The notes: generated from the sequence alone by a model not told the origin. A stretch of DNA of 64,000 nt from Acidobacteriota bacterium (GCA_021781495.1 JAJXWS010000001.1:1-64000); one strand, 5' to 3'; positions 51,180-61,036 are shown, counted from the stretch's first letter. Translations and numbers: made by a program.

Positions 51180-53360
51180 ATGGCAGCCCAGGCCGCTCCC
51201 TCGCCCTTCCGCATCGTTCACGCCGTCTGTTCCCACGACTGCCCGGACAGTTGCGCGGTGCTCGTCACCGTTGACCAGAACGGCCGCGCCGTCCGCGTGC
51301 AGGGCGATCCCTCGCAGCCGGTCACGCAGGGTTTTCTGTGCGGCAAGGTGGCCAAGTATCTTGACCGCGTGTACTCGCCCGATCGCGTGCTCTATCCCCT
51401 CAGGCGCAAGGCCGGCGCGCCCAAAGGGCCCACACAGCGTGGCCGCGAGCACGAGGCCTTTGAGCGGGTGAGCTGGCACCAGGCGCTGAGCGAGATCGCC
51501 GTCCGGCTGCAGCAGATCAGCGATGAGCACGGGCCGGAGTCGATCCTGCCATACAGCTATGCGGGCACCATCGGCGTGCTGGGCTTCGGCTCCATGGACC
51601 GCCGCTTCTTTCATCGGCTGGGCGGCAGCCAGCTGGACCGCACCATCTGCTCTGAGGCTGGCGGGGTGGCGTGGAACCTTGTTTACGGCAAAAAGCTGGG
51701 CACGCCGGCAGAGGACTTCCGCCACGCCCGGCTGATCCTTGCCTGGGGCGCCAATGTCCACGGCACGAACATCCACCTGTGGCCGATGATCGAGGATGCC
51801 CGGCGCAATGGCGCGCGGCTGATCGTGATCGACCCCTATCGCACGCGGACGGCGGCGCTGGCAGACTGGCACATCGCCATCCGGCCCGGCACAGACGCCG
51901 CGCTGGCGCTGGGCATGATGCACGTGATTCTGCGCGAGGGGCTGGAAGACCGCGCCTACATCCAGGAAATGACGCATGGCTTTGAGCGGCTGGCCGAGCG
52001 CGTGCGCGAATACACGCCGGAGCGCGTGGCCCACTGGACCGGCATGACGCCGGCCGAGGTGGAGCAGCTGGCGCGCGAGTACGCCACCACGCATCCCGCC
52101 GCGCTGCGGCTGAACTACGGCGTGCAGCGCGCGGAGTACGGCGGCGCAGCGGTTCGTGCCGTTGCCATGCTCCCGGCTGTCACCGGGGCGTGGAAGCATC
52201 GGGGCGGCGGCGCGGTGCTCTCCACCTCAGGCGGATTCGCATGGAACAAGCGCGAGCTGGAGCGGCTGGACCTGGCGCTGGACTCGCCTCTGGGCCGGCC
52301 GGCGCGGGTGGTGAACATGTCCGCGCTGGGCGAGGCTCTCACGGAACTGGGAGCCAGGCCGGAGGATGGCCCGCGCGTGCAGGCGCTGTTCGTGTACAAC
52401 TCCAACCCCGCGGCCGTGGCACCCAACCAGAACGCCGTGCGGCGCGGACTGATGCGGCCGGAGCTGTTCACCGTGGTGCATGAGCAGTTCCTGACCGATA
52501 CGACGGACTACGCCGACTACGTGCTGCCGGCCACCACGTTTCTGGAGCATACCGATGTCCAGGGCGCGTACGGACACTACTTTGTGCAGCTCTCCAGGCA
52601 GTCCATTGAGCCGCTGGGCGAGGCGCGATCGAACGTGTGGCTGTTCGGCCAGCTGGCGCAGTACATGGGCTTCCGCGAACAGTGCTTCCGCGACACCGAG
52701 GAGCAGATGATCCGGCAGGCGCTGGCCATCGGGCTCGATGGCTACTCCACGAATGTGGGAATGGAGCACATCCGGCTGGAGGACCTGGAAGAACAGGGGC
52801 ACATCCCGCTGAGCTTCTACCGCCCGCAGAATGAGGAGCCTTTTCTGCCGTTCACCAGCGGGCCGCTCGCTACACCGTCGGGCAAGGTCGAGTTCTACTC
52901 GGAAAAGCTGGCGGCGCAGGGGCAGGACGGATTGCCGGCCTTTACGCCCGCAACCGAGTCGCGCTGGGGCACCGCCGCCCAGCAGTATCCGCTCGAGTTC
53001 CTCGGCCGCAAGGCGGACAACTACATGAACTCCACCTTTGCCAACCTGGAGGGACACCGCAAGCTGGAGGCGCGCACCAGCCAGCGGCTGGAGATGCATC
53101 CGGCCGATGCCGCAGCGCGCGGCATTGCCGACGGCGACGCGGTGCGCGTGTGGAACGGACGCGGCGAACTGCGGCTGACCGCGATGGTTCCCGACGGCGG
53201 CGGCGCCAGCGTGCCGCCCGGCGTGGTGGCCGGACGCCTGGACTGGGCCAAGCTGCATCCCGAGGGAGCCAACCAGAATGTGCTGACCAGCGAAAGACTC
53301 TCCGACCTGGGCGCTGGAGCCACGTTCTACTCCGTGCTGGTGGAAGTCGCCAGGGCATGA
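51180..53360 (+). CDS. Cytoplasmic molybdopterin oxidoreductase (DMSO reductase superfamily)
   Basis: 726 residues. The N-terminal [4Fe-4S] motif is complete: C-x3-C-x3-C (Cys17, 21, 25) and Cys54 in GFLCGKV, followed by the conserved Lys56. The body carries the bis-MGD binding patterns LAWGANVHGTNIHLWPMIEDARRNGARLIVIDP and the C-terminal MoCo-binding barrel (RLEMHPADAAARGIADGDAVRVWNGRGE). No Tat signal is present, so it should work in the cytoplasm. The molybdenum ligand and substrate are unclear. Similarity to formate dehydrogenase-like and BisC-like enzymes is general only. The Met at 51180 is chosen; the upstream frame overlaps another gene. A rhodanese gene follows. Confidence 0.88.
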   Translation: MAAQAAPSPFRIVHAVCSHDCPDSCAVLVTVDQNGRAVRVQGDPSQPVTQGFLCGKVAKYLDRVYSPDRVLYPLRRKAGAPKGPTQRGREHEAFERVSWHQALSEIAVRLQQISDEHGPESILPYSYAGTIGVLGFGSMDRRFFHRLGGSQLDRTICSEAGGVAWNLVYGKKLGTPAEDFRHARLILAWGANVHGTNIHLWPMIEDARRNGARLIVIDPYRTRTAALADWHIAIRPGTDAALALGMMHVILREGLEDRAYIQEMTHGFERLAERVREYTPERVAHWTGMTPAEVEQLAREYATTHPAALRLNYGVQRAEYGGAAVRAVAMLPAVTGAWKHRGGGAVLSTSGGFAWNKRELERLDLALDSPLGRPARVVNMSALGEALTELGARPEDGPRVQALFVYNSNPAAVAPNQNAVRRGLMRPELFTVVHEQFLTDTTDYADYVLPATTFLEHTDVQGAYGHYFVQLSRQSIEPLGEARSNVWLFGQLAQYMGFREQCFRDTEEQMIRQALAIGLDGYSTNVGMEHIRLEDLEEQGHIPLSFYRPQNEEPFLPFTSGPLATPSGKVEFYSEKLAAQGQDGLPAFTPATESRWGTAAQQYPLEFLGRKADNYMNSTFANLEGHRKLEARTSQRLEMHPADAAARGIADGDAVRVWNGRGELRLTAMVPDGGGASVPPGVVAGRLDWAKLHPEGANQNVLTSERLSDLGAGATFYSVLVEVARA

Positions 53361-53424
53361 TGCGTTCCGCCTGCGCGCGCATTGGCACAGCGACGGCCGG
53401 CTGCCGCTTCCTGCCGCCGCGGCA

Positions 53425-53430
53425 TACAAT
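53425..53430 (+). promoter_or_regulatory. Candidate -10 box of the rhodanese gene
   Basis: TACAAT ending 12 nt before the ATG at 53443, implying a leader of about 5 nt. Confidence 0.35.
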
Positions 53431-53442
53431 ACAAGCAAGCGT

Positions 53443-53808
53443 ATGAACTGGACCTCGATTCTTATCTTTGCTGTCCTGGTGGTGCTTTTTGTGCTGTGGA
53501 AGCGCGCCGGGCAGATCTCGCGCAAAGCCGCAGCGGAACACCTGAAGCACGGAGCCATGGTGATTGACGTGCGCACCGCGGCGGAATACACCGCCGGACA
53601 CCTGCCCAACGCCGTCAACATGCCGCTCAGCGAGGTGGAAGCGCTGGTGGCGCGCAAGGTCAAGGACAAGAACCGTATTCTGCTTCTGCACTGCCAGAGC
53701 GGGATGCGCAGCGGCGTGGCCAGAAGAAAGCTGATTGCCATGGGCTACGCGCAGACGTTCAATCTCGGCTCCTACGGCCGGGCAGCGCAGATCATCAAAG
53801 GCCGATAA
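53443..53808 (+). CDS. Membrane-anchored rhodanese-domain protein
   Basis: 121 residues. An N-terminal membrane helix ([15 protein letters not shown]) anchors a single rhodanese domain: [22 protein letters not shown] and the active-site loop CQSGMRS with the sulfur-carrying Cys (about 94). Rhodaneses carry persulfide sulfur to acceptors. It starts 82 nt after the molybdopterin oxidoreductase, so a role in sulfuration of that enzyme's cofactor is conceivable but unproven. The basic residues after the helix suggest a cytoplasmic domain. Confidence 0.87.
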   Translation: MNWTSILIFAVLVVLFVLWKRAGQISRKAAAEHLKHGAMVIDVRTAAEYTAGHLPNAVNMPLSEVEALVARKVKDKNRILLLHCQSGMRSGVARRKLIAMGYAQTFNLGSYGRAAQIIKGR

Positions 53809-53863
53809 GCGATCGCGCGCTGGAGGCGGGCTTGCGACACAGCCGGCCGCAGCTTTGCGCTGC

Positions 53864-53869
53864 TAAAAT
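53864..53869 (+). promoter_or_regulatory. -10 box of trpB2 with leaderless geometry
   Basis: TAAAAT with 7 nt to the ATG at 53877. No ribosome site precedes the gene. Confidence 0.45.
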
Positions 53870-53876
53870 GCTGCGC

Positions 53877-55235
53877 ATGAATCCCATCCAATTTCCGCTG
53901 CCGCAAGAGCGAATTCCCCGCACCTGGTATAACCTTCTCGCCGACCTGCCCGAGCCGATGGCCCCGCCGCTGCATCCGGGCACGCTCCAGCCCATCGGGC
54001 CGGAGGATCTGGCGCCGCTGTTTCCCATGGCGCTGATTCAGCAGGAAGTCAGCACCCAGCGGGAGATCGAGATTCCCGACCCGGTGCGGCAGGTGTATGC
54101 GCAGTGGCGGCCTTCGCCGCTCTTCCGCGCACGGCGGCTGGAAAAGGCGCTGGATACCCCGGCAAAGATCTACTACAAGTACGAGGGCGTAAGTCCCGCC
54201 GGCTCGCACAAGCCCAACACCGCGGTGGCGCAGGCCTACTACAACAAGGTGGAGGGCACAAAGCGGCTGGCCACGGAGACGGGAGCAGGGCAGTGGGGCT
54301 CGTCCCTGGCCATGGCCTGCGCGTTTTTCGGGCTGGAGTGCAAGGTCTACATGGTGCGGGTGAGCTATAACCAGAAGCCCTACCGCCGCGCCCTGATGGA
54401 AGCCTTCGGCGCGACGGTAGCCGCCAGTCCGAGCACGGAGACCGAATGCGGCCGAGCCATCCTCGCCGAGCACCCCGACACACCCGGTTCCCTGGGCATC
54501 GCCATCAGCGAGGCGGTTGAAGTGGCCGCAAAGGATCCGGAGACCAAGTACGCGCTGGGCAGCGTGCTGAACCACGTTCTGCTGCACCAGACCGTCATCG
54601 GCCTGGAAGCCATCGAGCAGATGGCGATGGCCGGCGACGAGCCGGACGTGATTGTGGGCTGCACCGGCGGCGGGTCAAACTTTGCCGGGCTGGCGTTTCC
54701 TTACCTGGGCCGGAAGATTCACGGCCAGAGCAAGGCGCGCGTGGTGGCGGTGGAACCAGCCGCCTGCCCCAGCCTGACCAAGGGCCCGTTCCGGTACGAC
54801 TTCGGCGACACTTCGCACCTGACGCCGCTGGTGAAGATGCACACGCTGGGCTCCACGTTCATTCCGCCGGGCATCCATGCGGGCGGGCTGCGCTATCACG
54901 GCATGGCTCCGCTGGTGTCGCATGTGCTGGAACTGGGACTGATTGAGGCCACCACCGTGCAGCAGCTGGACGCCTTTGCCGCCGGCATCCAGTTCGCGCG
55001 GGCTGAGGGCATTCTGCCCGCACCGGAGGCCAACCATGCCGTGGCCGCCGCCATCCGCGAGGCGCTGGCAGCCAAGGCCGAGGGCAGGGAGCGCACCATC
55101 CTCTTCAACCTCAGCGGACATGGACACTTCGACATGCAGTCCTACATCGACTACCAGGCCGGCAAGCTGGAGAACTTCGAGTACCCGGCGGAAGAGATCG
55201 CCATGGCGCTGGCAGGGCTGCCCTCGGTGGAGTAA
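53877..55235 (+). CDS. trpB: Tryptophan synthase beta chain-like enzyme, TrpB2 type
   Basis: 452 residues, longer than classical TrpB (about 400) and with the TrpB2 hallmarks [11 protein letters not shown] near the N-terminus and [12 protein letters not shown]. The PLP lysine is Lys112 in GSHKPNTA, the phosphate loop is [11 protein letters not shown], and the catalytic-loop sequence TETGAGQWG is intact. It would condense indole and serine to tryptophan. TrpB2 enzymes often work without TrpA as indole-salvage enzymes, or accompany a TrpB1 encoded elsewhere. No trp genes are adjacent. The ATG at 53877 is supported by similarity and a TAAAAT box 7 nt upstream. Confidence 0.93.
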   Translation: MNPIQFPLPQERIPRTWYNLLADLPEPMAPPLHPGTLQPIGPEDLAPLFPMALIQQEVSTQREIEIPDPVRQVYAQWRPSPLFRARRLEKALDTPAKIYYKYEGVSPAGSHKPNTAVAQAYYNKVEGTKRLATETGAGQWGSSLAMACAFFGLECKVYMVRVSYNQKPYRRALMEAFGATVAASPSTETECGRAILAEHPDTPGSLGIAISEAVEVAAKDPETKYALGSVLNHVLLHQTVIGLEAIEQMAMAGDEPDVIVGCTGGGSNFAGLAFPYLGRKIHGQSKARVVAVEPAACPSLTKGPFRYDFGDTSHLTPLVKMHTLGSTFIPPGIHAGGLRYHGMAPLVSHVLELGLIEATTVQQLDAFAAGIQFARAEGILPAPEANHAVAAAIREALAAKAEGRERTILFNLSGHGHFDMQSYIDYQAGKLENFEYPAEEIAMALAGLPSVE

Positions 55236-55269
55236 TCCGCCGATCATCGGCAACCAATTCGCAAGACAA

Positions 55270-55306
55270 GAAGCCCGCGTCCGCATCCGGCAACGCGGGC
55301 TTTTTC
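55270..55306. terminator. Intrinsic terminator between trpB2 and the alpha-glucuronidase gene
   Basis: Perfect 9-bp stem AGCCCGCGT (55272-55280) and ACGCGGGCT (55293-55301) with a T-run at 55301-55305 for the rightward gene. Read leftward there are only two As before the stem, so it mainly serves trpB2. Confidence 0.88.
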
Positions 55307-55342
55307 GTGCTCAGGCATCGCCTTGCACCTGGCCTGGATGCG

Positions 55343-57826
55343 CTACGGCTGCGCAGCGCCGGGCAGCACCTCGATGTAATCCAGCGCGGCGGGGTCCGTG
55401 CGGTCGGGCGTGCCTTCCACGCGGATCACCTCGCCGGGCTTCAGCTCGACGCATGGCGTAGTGAAGCGTGTGGAGTTGTCGCCGTGGGGACGGGGCGTGG
55501 GCAGCGTGGCGTCGGCGGTCCAGGCGGCAACGGGCTGGCCGCCCGCCTCCAGCGTGAACTGCGCCGAACCTCCCTGCAAATCGAAGTACTGCACGGCGAT
55601 GAAGTAGCGGCCGGCAGCTCCGGTGTAGGTCCACTCCGCCGTGCAGCTCTTTTCCGCGCAGGAGACGGCCTTGCCCTGCGATGCATCCTCCCACGGCGTC
55701 ACGTTGATGACCTTGTAGCCGGTCAGGCGGGCGTCCTCTGCCTCCATGCGGCCGGGATAATGGCCGGCGCGGCCCTCCGCATCGGGAATGCCGCTCAGCC
55801 GGAGAAAGTACTGCGAGACCGCATCGCGCCACACAATGGCGTGGCCTGCCTGGTACCGCAGGCGCGGCAGCACGCTGGCGTAGAGCGCAGGGTCAATGCG
55901 GTCCTTCAGTGAAGTCCAGTCCTTCACGAATCCGGCGGCCTGCGCCGCGCCCTGGTAGTGGCTGTCATAGAGAGACTGGATGACCGTCTTGCCGCTGTGC
56001 AGCTTGTAGGCATACGGCACGTGGTGGAAGAAGAGCAGCAAATCGTCCGGCGTGGTGGCGGCCGACTCGTAGATCCGCGCCACCTCCGACGGGTACTGGC
56101 CCACGAAGCCGGTGCCGGTGGCCACCGAGCGATCAAAGCCCACGCCCAGGTGGTCGGCCTTGTGCCACTGTCCCCAGCCGTTGTGCTCGCTGGACTCGAT
56201 GTTGGGGCCGTAGTGGCTGCCGGTAATGTCAGTGAGCGTCTGCAGGCCGAGCGGACCGGTATAGCTCTCATAGGCCGGCCAGCTCTGCATCAGCATCCTG
56301 TCCACCGTCTGGACCACATCCGGGGCCGTGCTGATGGTCTGCCGCGTCCACTCTGCGGCAATCTGCTCCGGCGCCATGTCGGGGTCCCAGGCAAGCCTGC
56401 CAAAGGCGTAGAGATTGGCCAGCGCAAGCGGCGAGCCCAGCCAGCCCTCGCGGCCAACACCGGCCACGCCAACCATGCCGCCCAGCGGACTGCCGAAGGA
56501 CTTGCCTTCCAGAATCTGCTTCACCGGCGTGCTGGCTCGGTGGACGCGCATGTCGAAGTCGAGTACCTGCTTCCACATGGGGGCCAGGTAAACCAGATGC
56601 CGCTGCTGCCCCGTGTACTCCTGCGTAATCTGCAGCTCCATGGCCTGGCTGGTGCGGGTGAGGCCGCCGAAGAGCGGCGAGACCGGCTCGCGGGCCTGGA
56701 AGTCGATGGGGCCTTCCTTGGTCTGAATCACCACGTTGGGAGCGAAGTGGCCGTCGAGCGGATGGAAGATGTCGTAGGCGGCGCGGGCGCGGTCCGCCTT
56801 GGGGTCGCGCCAGTCCAGGTGGTGGTTGTAGACAAAGGCGCGGTAGAGCACGATGCCGCCGTGGGGCGCAAGCGCGTAGGCAAGGGTGTTGGCGGCGTCT
56901 GCCGGCGTGCGGCCGTAGCTCGCGGGGCCGGGCTGGCCCTCGGAGTCGGCCTTGACCGTAAAGCCTGCAAAGTCGGGGATGAGCGCGTAGATCTCGTTGA
57001 CCTTGTCGCGCCACCAGCTCTGCACAATGGGATGGAGGGGATCGTAGGTGCTCAGGCCGCCAATCTTCTGCGGGCTGGCCACATCCACGCTGATGGCCAG
57101 GCGCACGCCCCAGGGACGCATGGCGTCGGCCACGCGGGCAAGGCCACGCAGCATCTGCGGCTGCAATGCCGGCGCGGCGTTGTTCACGTTGTTCACGTTC
57201 ACCGCGTTGATGCCGACCGAGGCGAGCAGGCGGGCGTACTCGGCCACCGGCGCCAGGTCGCTGCGGACGTGCCCGTCCTCAAAAAAAATGCTGCGGCCGG
57301 CATAGCCGCGCTCGATGGAGCCGTCAAAGTTGTCCCACTCGTCCACCCAGCGGATGCGCATGGCCGGCGCGCTGTGCAGGTGGACCGCGTGCAGGTCGCG
57401 GCCCTGGGCAAGCTCGCGCAGCAGGGCAAAAGTGCCGTACAACACGCCGACATCCGAGCCGCCGAAGATATCCAGCTCCTTGCCCCCGGCAGCCGTGTTC
57501 CATGCCACAAGGTACTCGTCCGGATCGAGCATGGGCAGATCGGTGCGGTCGTCAGGCGCCTGCTCCGGCGTGCCCAGCACGATGAGGATGCGCGATGCGG
57601 CGGCACCCGCAAGGGGTGGCAGTCCGCGGCGCAGCTCGGCAGCCGCGCTCTGCTGCAACGGCCCGTTGCCCCATGTCCTGATCTGCGGCGCCGTAGCCGG
57701 AAGGGAGGAGACGGGGCGGTACTTGAGCCAGGCCTGGTCCGCCGTCTGCGCGCGGGCTGCCAAACCGCCGAAGAAGAGAAGCATGGCCCAGATTGCAACG
57801 CGAAACGCGAACTTCTGCTGGGACAT
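55343..57826 (-). CDS. aguA: Secreted GH67 alpha-glucuronidase with C-terminal carbohydrate-binding-like domain
   Basis: 827 residues. The signal peptide (MSQQKFAFRVAIWAMLLFFGGLAARA) predicts export. The GH67 body (about 30-690) shows RWVDEWDNFDGSIERGYAG, VKADSEGQPGP (the likely catalytic acid Glu region) and FQAREPVSPLFGG with YNHHLDWRDPKA (base region). GH67 enzymes remove 4-O-methyl-glucuronic acid from the non-reducing ends of xylo-oligosaccharides, so the bacterium can act on glucuronoxylan. A further 130 or so residues at the C-terminus (from GRMEAEDARL) resemble a CBM6-type beta-sandwich. The Met at 57826 is used, with AGGGA 7 nt upstream. No xylanase or uronate genes are adjacent. Confidence 0.9.
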   Translation of the reverse strand: MSQQKFAFRVAIWAMLLFFGGLAARAQTADQAWLKYRPVSSLPATAPQIRTWGNGPLQQSAAAELRRGLPPLAGAAASRILIVLGTPEQAPDDRTDLPMLDPDEYLVAWNTAAGGKELDIFGGSDVGVLYGTFALLRELAQGRDLHAVHLHSAPAMRIRWVDEWDNFDGSIERGYAGRSIFFEDGHVRSDLAPVAEYARLLASVGINAVNVNNVNNAAPALQPQMLRGLARVADAMRPWGVRLAISVDVASPQKIGGLSTYDPLHPIVQSWWRDKVNEIYALIPDFAGFTVKADSEGQPGPASYGRTPADAANTLAYALAPHGGIVLYRAFVYNHHLDWRDPKADRARAAYDIFHPLDGHFAPNVVIQTKEGPIDFQAREPVSPLFGGLTRTSQAMELQITQEYTGQQRHLVYLAPMWKQVLDFDMRVHRASTPVKQILEGKSFGSPLGGMVGVAGVGREGWLGSPLALANLYAFGRLAWDPDMAPEQIAAEWTRQTISTAPDVVQTVDRMLMQSWPAYESYTGPLGLQTLTDITGSHYGPNIESSEHNGWGQWHKADHLGVGFDRSVATGTGFVGQYPSEVARIYESAATTPDDLLLFFHHVPYAYKLHSGKTVIQSLYDSHYQGAAQAAGFVKDWTSLKDRIDPALYASVLPRLRYQAGHAIVWRDAVSQYFLRLSGIPDAEGRAGHYPGRMEAEDARLTGYKVINVTPWEDASQGKAVSCAEKSCTAEWTYTGAAGRYFIAVQYFDLQGGSAQFTLEAGGQPVAAWTADATLPTPRPHGDNSTRFTTPCVELKPGEVIRVEGTPDRTDPAALDYIEVLPGAAQP

Positions 57827-57964
57827 GATCCGTTCCCTTGCTAGCGCAACCTGGCGCATTCACCGTTCTATCACGGCAGGGCTGGCTGGATGATGACGCC
57901 TTTGTGATTCCTGGGGCAACTGCGCTTGCGGCTGCGAAGCATACCGGGCGCGCCGGACGGCAGA

Positions 57965-59842
57965 TTACGGCAGTGGGACGGCGTGCAGCGTGACGCGGCG
58001 CAACCCGCGGACGGCATTGGCAAGATATAGGGCGTCGGCGCTTTGCAGGTCTGCAAGCCGCAAAATGCGCTCTTCGATCTGCGGCCGCTCGGCGAGCAGG
58101 TGGCGCCGGTAAACGCCGGGCAGCACCCCGCAGCCAATGGGTGGGGTGGACCAGCGGCCCCCGTGCACTGCAAACAGATTGCTGATGGCGCCTTCGGTCA
58201 CCTCGTCGCGCTCGTTCAGGAAGAGCACCTCGTCAAAGCCCGCCTGCGTCGCGGCCTGCAAGGCGCTGGCGTAGAGCGGTCGATGCGTCGTCTTGTGGAA
58301 GTAGAAGCAGTCTGTGGAGCGAGTGCGCTGGGACGCAACGCAGACCCGGACAGGCTGGTCGGCAGGCGCGGACGCAAGAACTTCGTGCTGAATGTGCAGT
58401 GCGCCCTCCGCCTCCAGCACCAGGCGCACCTTGCGCGGCGAGGCGTCCGGGAAGGAATTGGCGGTTGCCAGCAGCGCATTCTTCACCTGGGTGCGCTCGC
58501 AGGGAAAGCGGAAGTAATAGGCTGAATCCTGCAGGCGGTCGAGATGGAGTTCGAGGAACGGATAACCGCCCTGCCATAGCAGCGTCTCCACCAGCGAGAA
58601 CGACGGCCGCGGGTGAGTGAGAAACTCCGCCTTCAGCAGGCACTCGCGATACTCGTCCCCGGCGCGCGAGTCGATAACCACGCCGCTCCCGATGCCCATC
58701 GCACAGGCTTCGCCGTGCTGCTCCAGCGTGCGGATGGCGACGTTGAAGACGCTGCGCTCGCGGGAAAAGTAGCCGATGGAGCCGGTATAGACGCCACGAG
58801 GCCCGTCCTCAAGCTGCCCAATCAACTGCATGGCCCGCACCTTGGGCGCTCCGGTCACGGAGCCGCAGGGGAAGAGCGCCCGGAAGACCTGCTGCGGGCC
58901 GACCTCGGCAGGCAGGGTCCCCGTGATGGTGGAGGTCATCTGCCAGAGCGTCGGCAGCCGCTCCACCTGGAACAGGCTCGGTACATGCACGCTGCCATAG
59001 CGGCACAGGCGTCCAAGATCGTTGCGGAGCAGGTCGACAATCATCACGTTCTCCGCGCGGCTCTTGGGATCGCTCGCAAGCTCCGCCGCAAGCTGTGCAT
59101 CCTCGGCATTCGTCCGGCCGCGCGGCGCGGTGCCTTTCATGGGCTGGGTGGTGATGCGCCGGGCTGCGCCCTGCTCTTCCAGCCGAAAGAAAAGCTCCGG
59201 CGAGAAGCTGAGAATATGGCTGCCGGGCAGCGTGTGCAGAAACGCGGCATAGCGGGCCGGCTGCTGGCGTATCAGCCCGGCATACAGCTGCGCGGAAGGC
59301 GTCGCAGTGCGCGCGCGAAGCGGAAAGGTGAAGTTGAGCTGGTAAACATCCCCGGCGCGAATCCACTCGTGGATAGCCGCGATGCGCTCGGCATATTGCT
59401 CAAGGGTGAGGGCGGGCGTAAGCGCGGGCGGCGGCTCACCTGCCGGGGGTTCGCACGGCGGCTGCGCGGCCAGGCCGGGCGGCTCGTCGCCCAGAAATGC
59501 GCCCGCCGCATGGCTGAAGAGGTGGCACTGCGCGTAGATGCCGAACCAGGCAATGGGCTGGCCGGACGGCGCAACAGCGGCGGCCGAGGGCTCAAAGGCC
59601 GCACCGCACTCGTAGGCAAAGTATCCGGCGGCAAACGCACCGGCGGCGATGGCGTCCTGAATCTGCTGGAATAGTGCGGGGAGTTGCTGCGGGTGAGTGG
59701 CGATAAGCTGGCGCCGGGGCGCGGTGAACAGGCGGCTGATGGCGCTGTCGGCGGCGGGCTGCGCATTGTGCAGCAGCACCGTCGCCGGGCTGTTCTGGAC
59801 CAGGCTGTAAACCTGCGTGGGCAGTGGATGCCAGCGCGCCAT
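57965..59842 (-). CDS. pabBC: Fused aminodeoxychorismate synthase component I and aminodeoxychorismate lyase
   Basis: 625 residues. The first 390 or so are PabB-like (chorismate-binding) with QPMKGTAPRGR (catalytic Lys), DPKSRAENVMIVDLLRNDLGR and SVTGAPKVRAM. The last 220 form a fold-type IV PLP enzyme (PabC): LVETLLWQGG, PLP lysine in FYFHKTTHR and EVTEGAISNLF. Together they turn chorismate and ammonia into para-aminobenzoate. The glutamine amidotransferase PabA is not nearby. The product feeds FolP, encoded at 42161. AGGAGG lies 5 nt before the ATG. The gene starts 19 nt after the Ig-like protein gene and is probably cotranscribed with it. Confidence 0.94.
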   Translation of the reverse strand: MARWHPLPTQVYSLVQNSPATVLLHNAQPAADSAISRLFTAPRRQLIATHPQQLPALFQQIQDAIAAGAFAAGYFAYECGAAFEPSAAAVAPSGQPIAWFGIYAQCHLFSHAAGAFLGDEPPGLAAQPPCEPPAGEPPPALTPALTLEQYAERIAAIHEWIRAGDVYQLNFTFPLRARTATPSAQLYAGLIRQQPARYAAFLHTLPGSHILSFSPELFFRLEEQGAARRITTQPMKGTAPRGRTNAEDAQLAAELASDPKSRAENVMIVDLLRNDLGRLCRYGSVHVPSLFQVERLPTLWQMTSTITGTLPAEVGPQQVFRALFPCGSVTGAPKVRAMQLIGQLEDGPRGVYTGSIGYFSRERSVFNVAIRTLEQHGEACAMGIGSGVVIDSRAGDEYRECLLKAEFLTHPRPSFSLVETLLWQGGYPFLELHLDRLQDSAYYFRFPCERTQVKNALLATANSFPDASPRKVRLVLEAEGALHIQHEVLASAPADQPVRVCVASQRTRSTDCFYFHKTTHRPLYASALQAATQAGFDEVLFLNERDEVTEGAISNLFAVHGGRWSTPPIGCGVLPGVYRRHLLAERPQIEERILRLADLQSADALYLANAVRGLRRVTLHAVPLP

Positions 59843-59861
59843 GCTGACCTCCTGCGGCGGT

Positions 59862-60833
59862 TTACTGGACCGTCAAGGCAAGGCTGGTGTTGTGCGTAAT
59901 AGCCGTGATGCCGTTACTGGACTGCGCATCCACCTGCACGGAGTAGGTTCCGGCGGGTGTGGGCAGGTTATAGGGCGGCCCATGGTTGCGGTAGTTGTAA
60001 AACGGCGAGCACGCCGTGGTGCCCAGCACCGTAACCAGGCCCACCAGCGCCAGCAGTGACAGGCGGCTGAGCCAGCGGCGACGACGGGCTCCGAAGGCTA
60101 TGCCGGCCAGTCCGAAGACCCCGGGCAGCAGCACAGCCCATGCGATGGGGCTGGAGCCGGGACGGGCAACGGGAGCGGCCTGCGCAAGCGACTTGGTCTG
60201 GGTGGCCAGCACCATGGAGCTGGTAACGGCGGCGGTGGCGTTCGGCATGATCTCAATGTTCTCCGGCGTGAAGACGCAGGAGGACTGGTCCGGCAGGCCG
60301 GAGCAGGAGATGGTGACGAACATGGGCGCCGTCAGCGACTGCGCATTGATCGGCGTGATGGAGACAATGGCCGTTCCGGACTGCCCGGCGGTCAGCGTCA
60401 ACGAGGCCGGGGCAACCGAGACGGCGAAGTCCGGGGTGGTGCTGACCACGGCGCGCACCGGCGTGACCTGCGAAGTGGAGGTCTGGTGCGTGGCGTCGCC
60501 GGTGTAGACGGCGGTCAGAGTGTGGTCGCCGCCGGCCAGCGTCAGGCTCGGCGTGGCGCGGCCCTGCGCATCCAGCGCGAATCCGGCCAGCGGCTTGCCA
60601 TGATCCTGAATCACGACGGCGCCGGTGGCGGGCTGGCCGTCTGCGCCGGTCACGGAGACCGAAAGGGTGGCAACCGTATGGCCGCCCTGGTCGCGGGTTT
60701 CCGTGCTCAGCATCGTCTGCGTGGCCAGGCCCCGCGCATCTACAGCGGGCAATGCCAGCGCGGGCAGCGCCAGCGCGATACCCAGTCCTGCAACCAACTC
60801 AAACCGCAGACTGCGGCTGATCAAACGTCTCAC
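59862..60833 (-). CDS. Exported Ig-like repeat protein with C-terminal membrane anchor
   Basis: 323 residues from the GTG at 60833. A signal peptide (LRFELVAGLGIALALPALALPA) is followed by an Ig-like beta domain (TMLSTETRDQGGHTVATLSVSVTG to TAVYTGDATHQ) and a second beta domain (DFAVSVAPASLTLTAGQSGTAIVSI) typical of acidobacterial cell-surface proteins. Then come a helix (WAVLLPGVFGLAGIAFG), a basic RRRR stretch and another hydrophobic helix, ending in a short beta domain (GTYSVQVDAQSS). The basic block between helices suggests a C-terminal hairpin in the membrane. Earlier in-frame codons add a non-signal extension and are rejected. Its role is probably structural or adhesive. Confidence 0.7.
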   Translation of the reverse strand: MRRLISRSLRFELVAGLGIALALPALALPAVDARGLATQTMLSTETRDQGGHTVATLSVSVTGADGQPATGAVVIQDHGKPLAGFALDAQGRATPSLTLAGGDHTLTAVYTGDATHQTSTSQVTPVRAVVSTTPDFAVSVAPASLTLTAGQSGTAIVSITPINAQSLTAPMFVTISCSGLPDQSSCVFTPENIEIMPNATAAVTSSMVLATQTKSLAQAAPVARPGSSPIAWAVLLPGVFGLAGIAFGARRRRWLSRLSLLALVGLVTVLGTTACSPFYNYRNHGPPYNLPTPAGTYSVQVDAQSSNGITAITHNTSLALTVQ

Positions 60834-61036
60834 GTGCACCTGCTCCAGATTTCCAGAAAAAATCGAGGTTCGCCCAATTGAGGCAATGTAGAACCATTGT
60901 ATCCGGCGGGGGCATGGGCAGGCCACCCGGCATGCCTGTTGGACGCAGAAAGGCGCGAAAGGTCGGCCCCGCAAGGACGCCGCGCACGGCGCCGCCCGGC
61001 GGCTCGCGCTATGCTTGCAGGTTGAGGTGAACCGCC

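Noticed and set aside
55958-57844. 628-codon open frame opposite the alpha-glucuronidase gene
   Set aside because: Antisense shadow of a clear GH67 gene with no recognisable domain.
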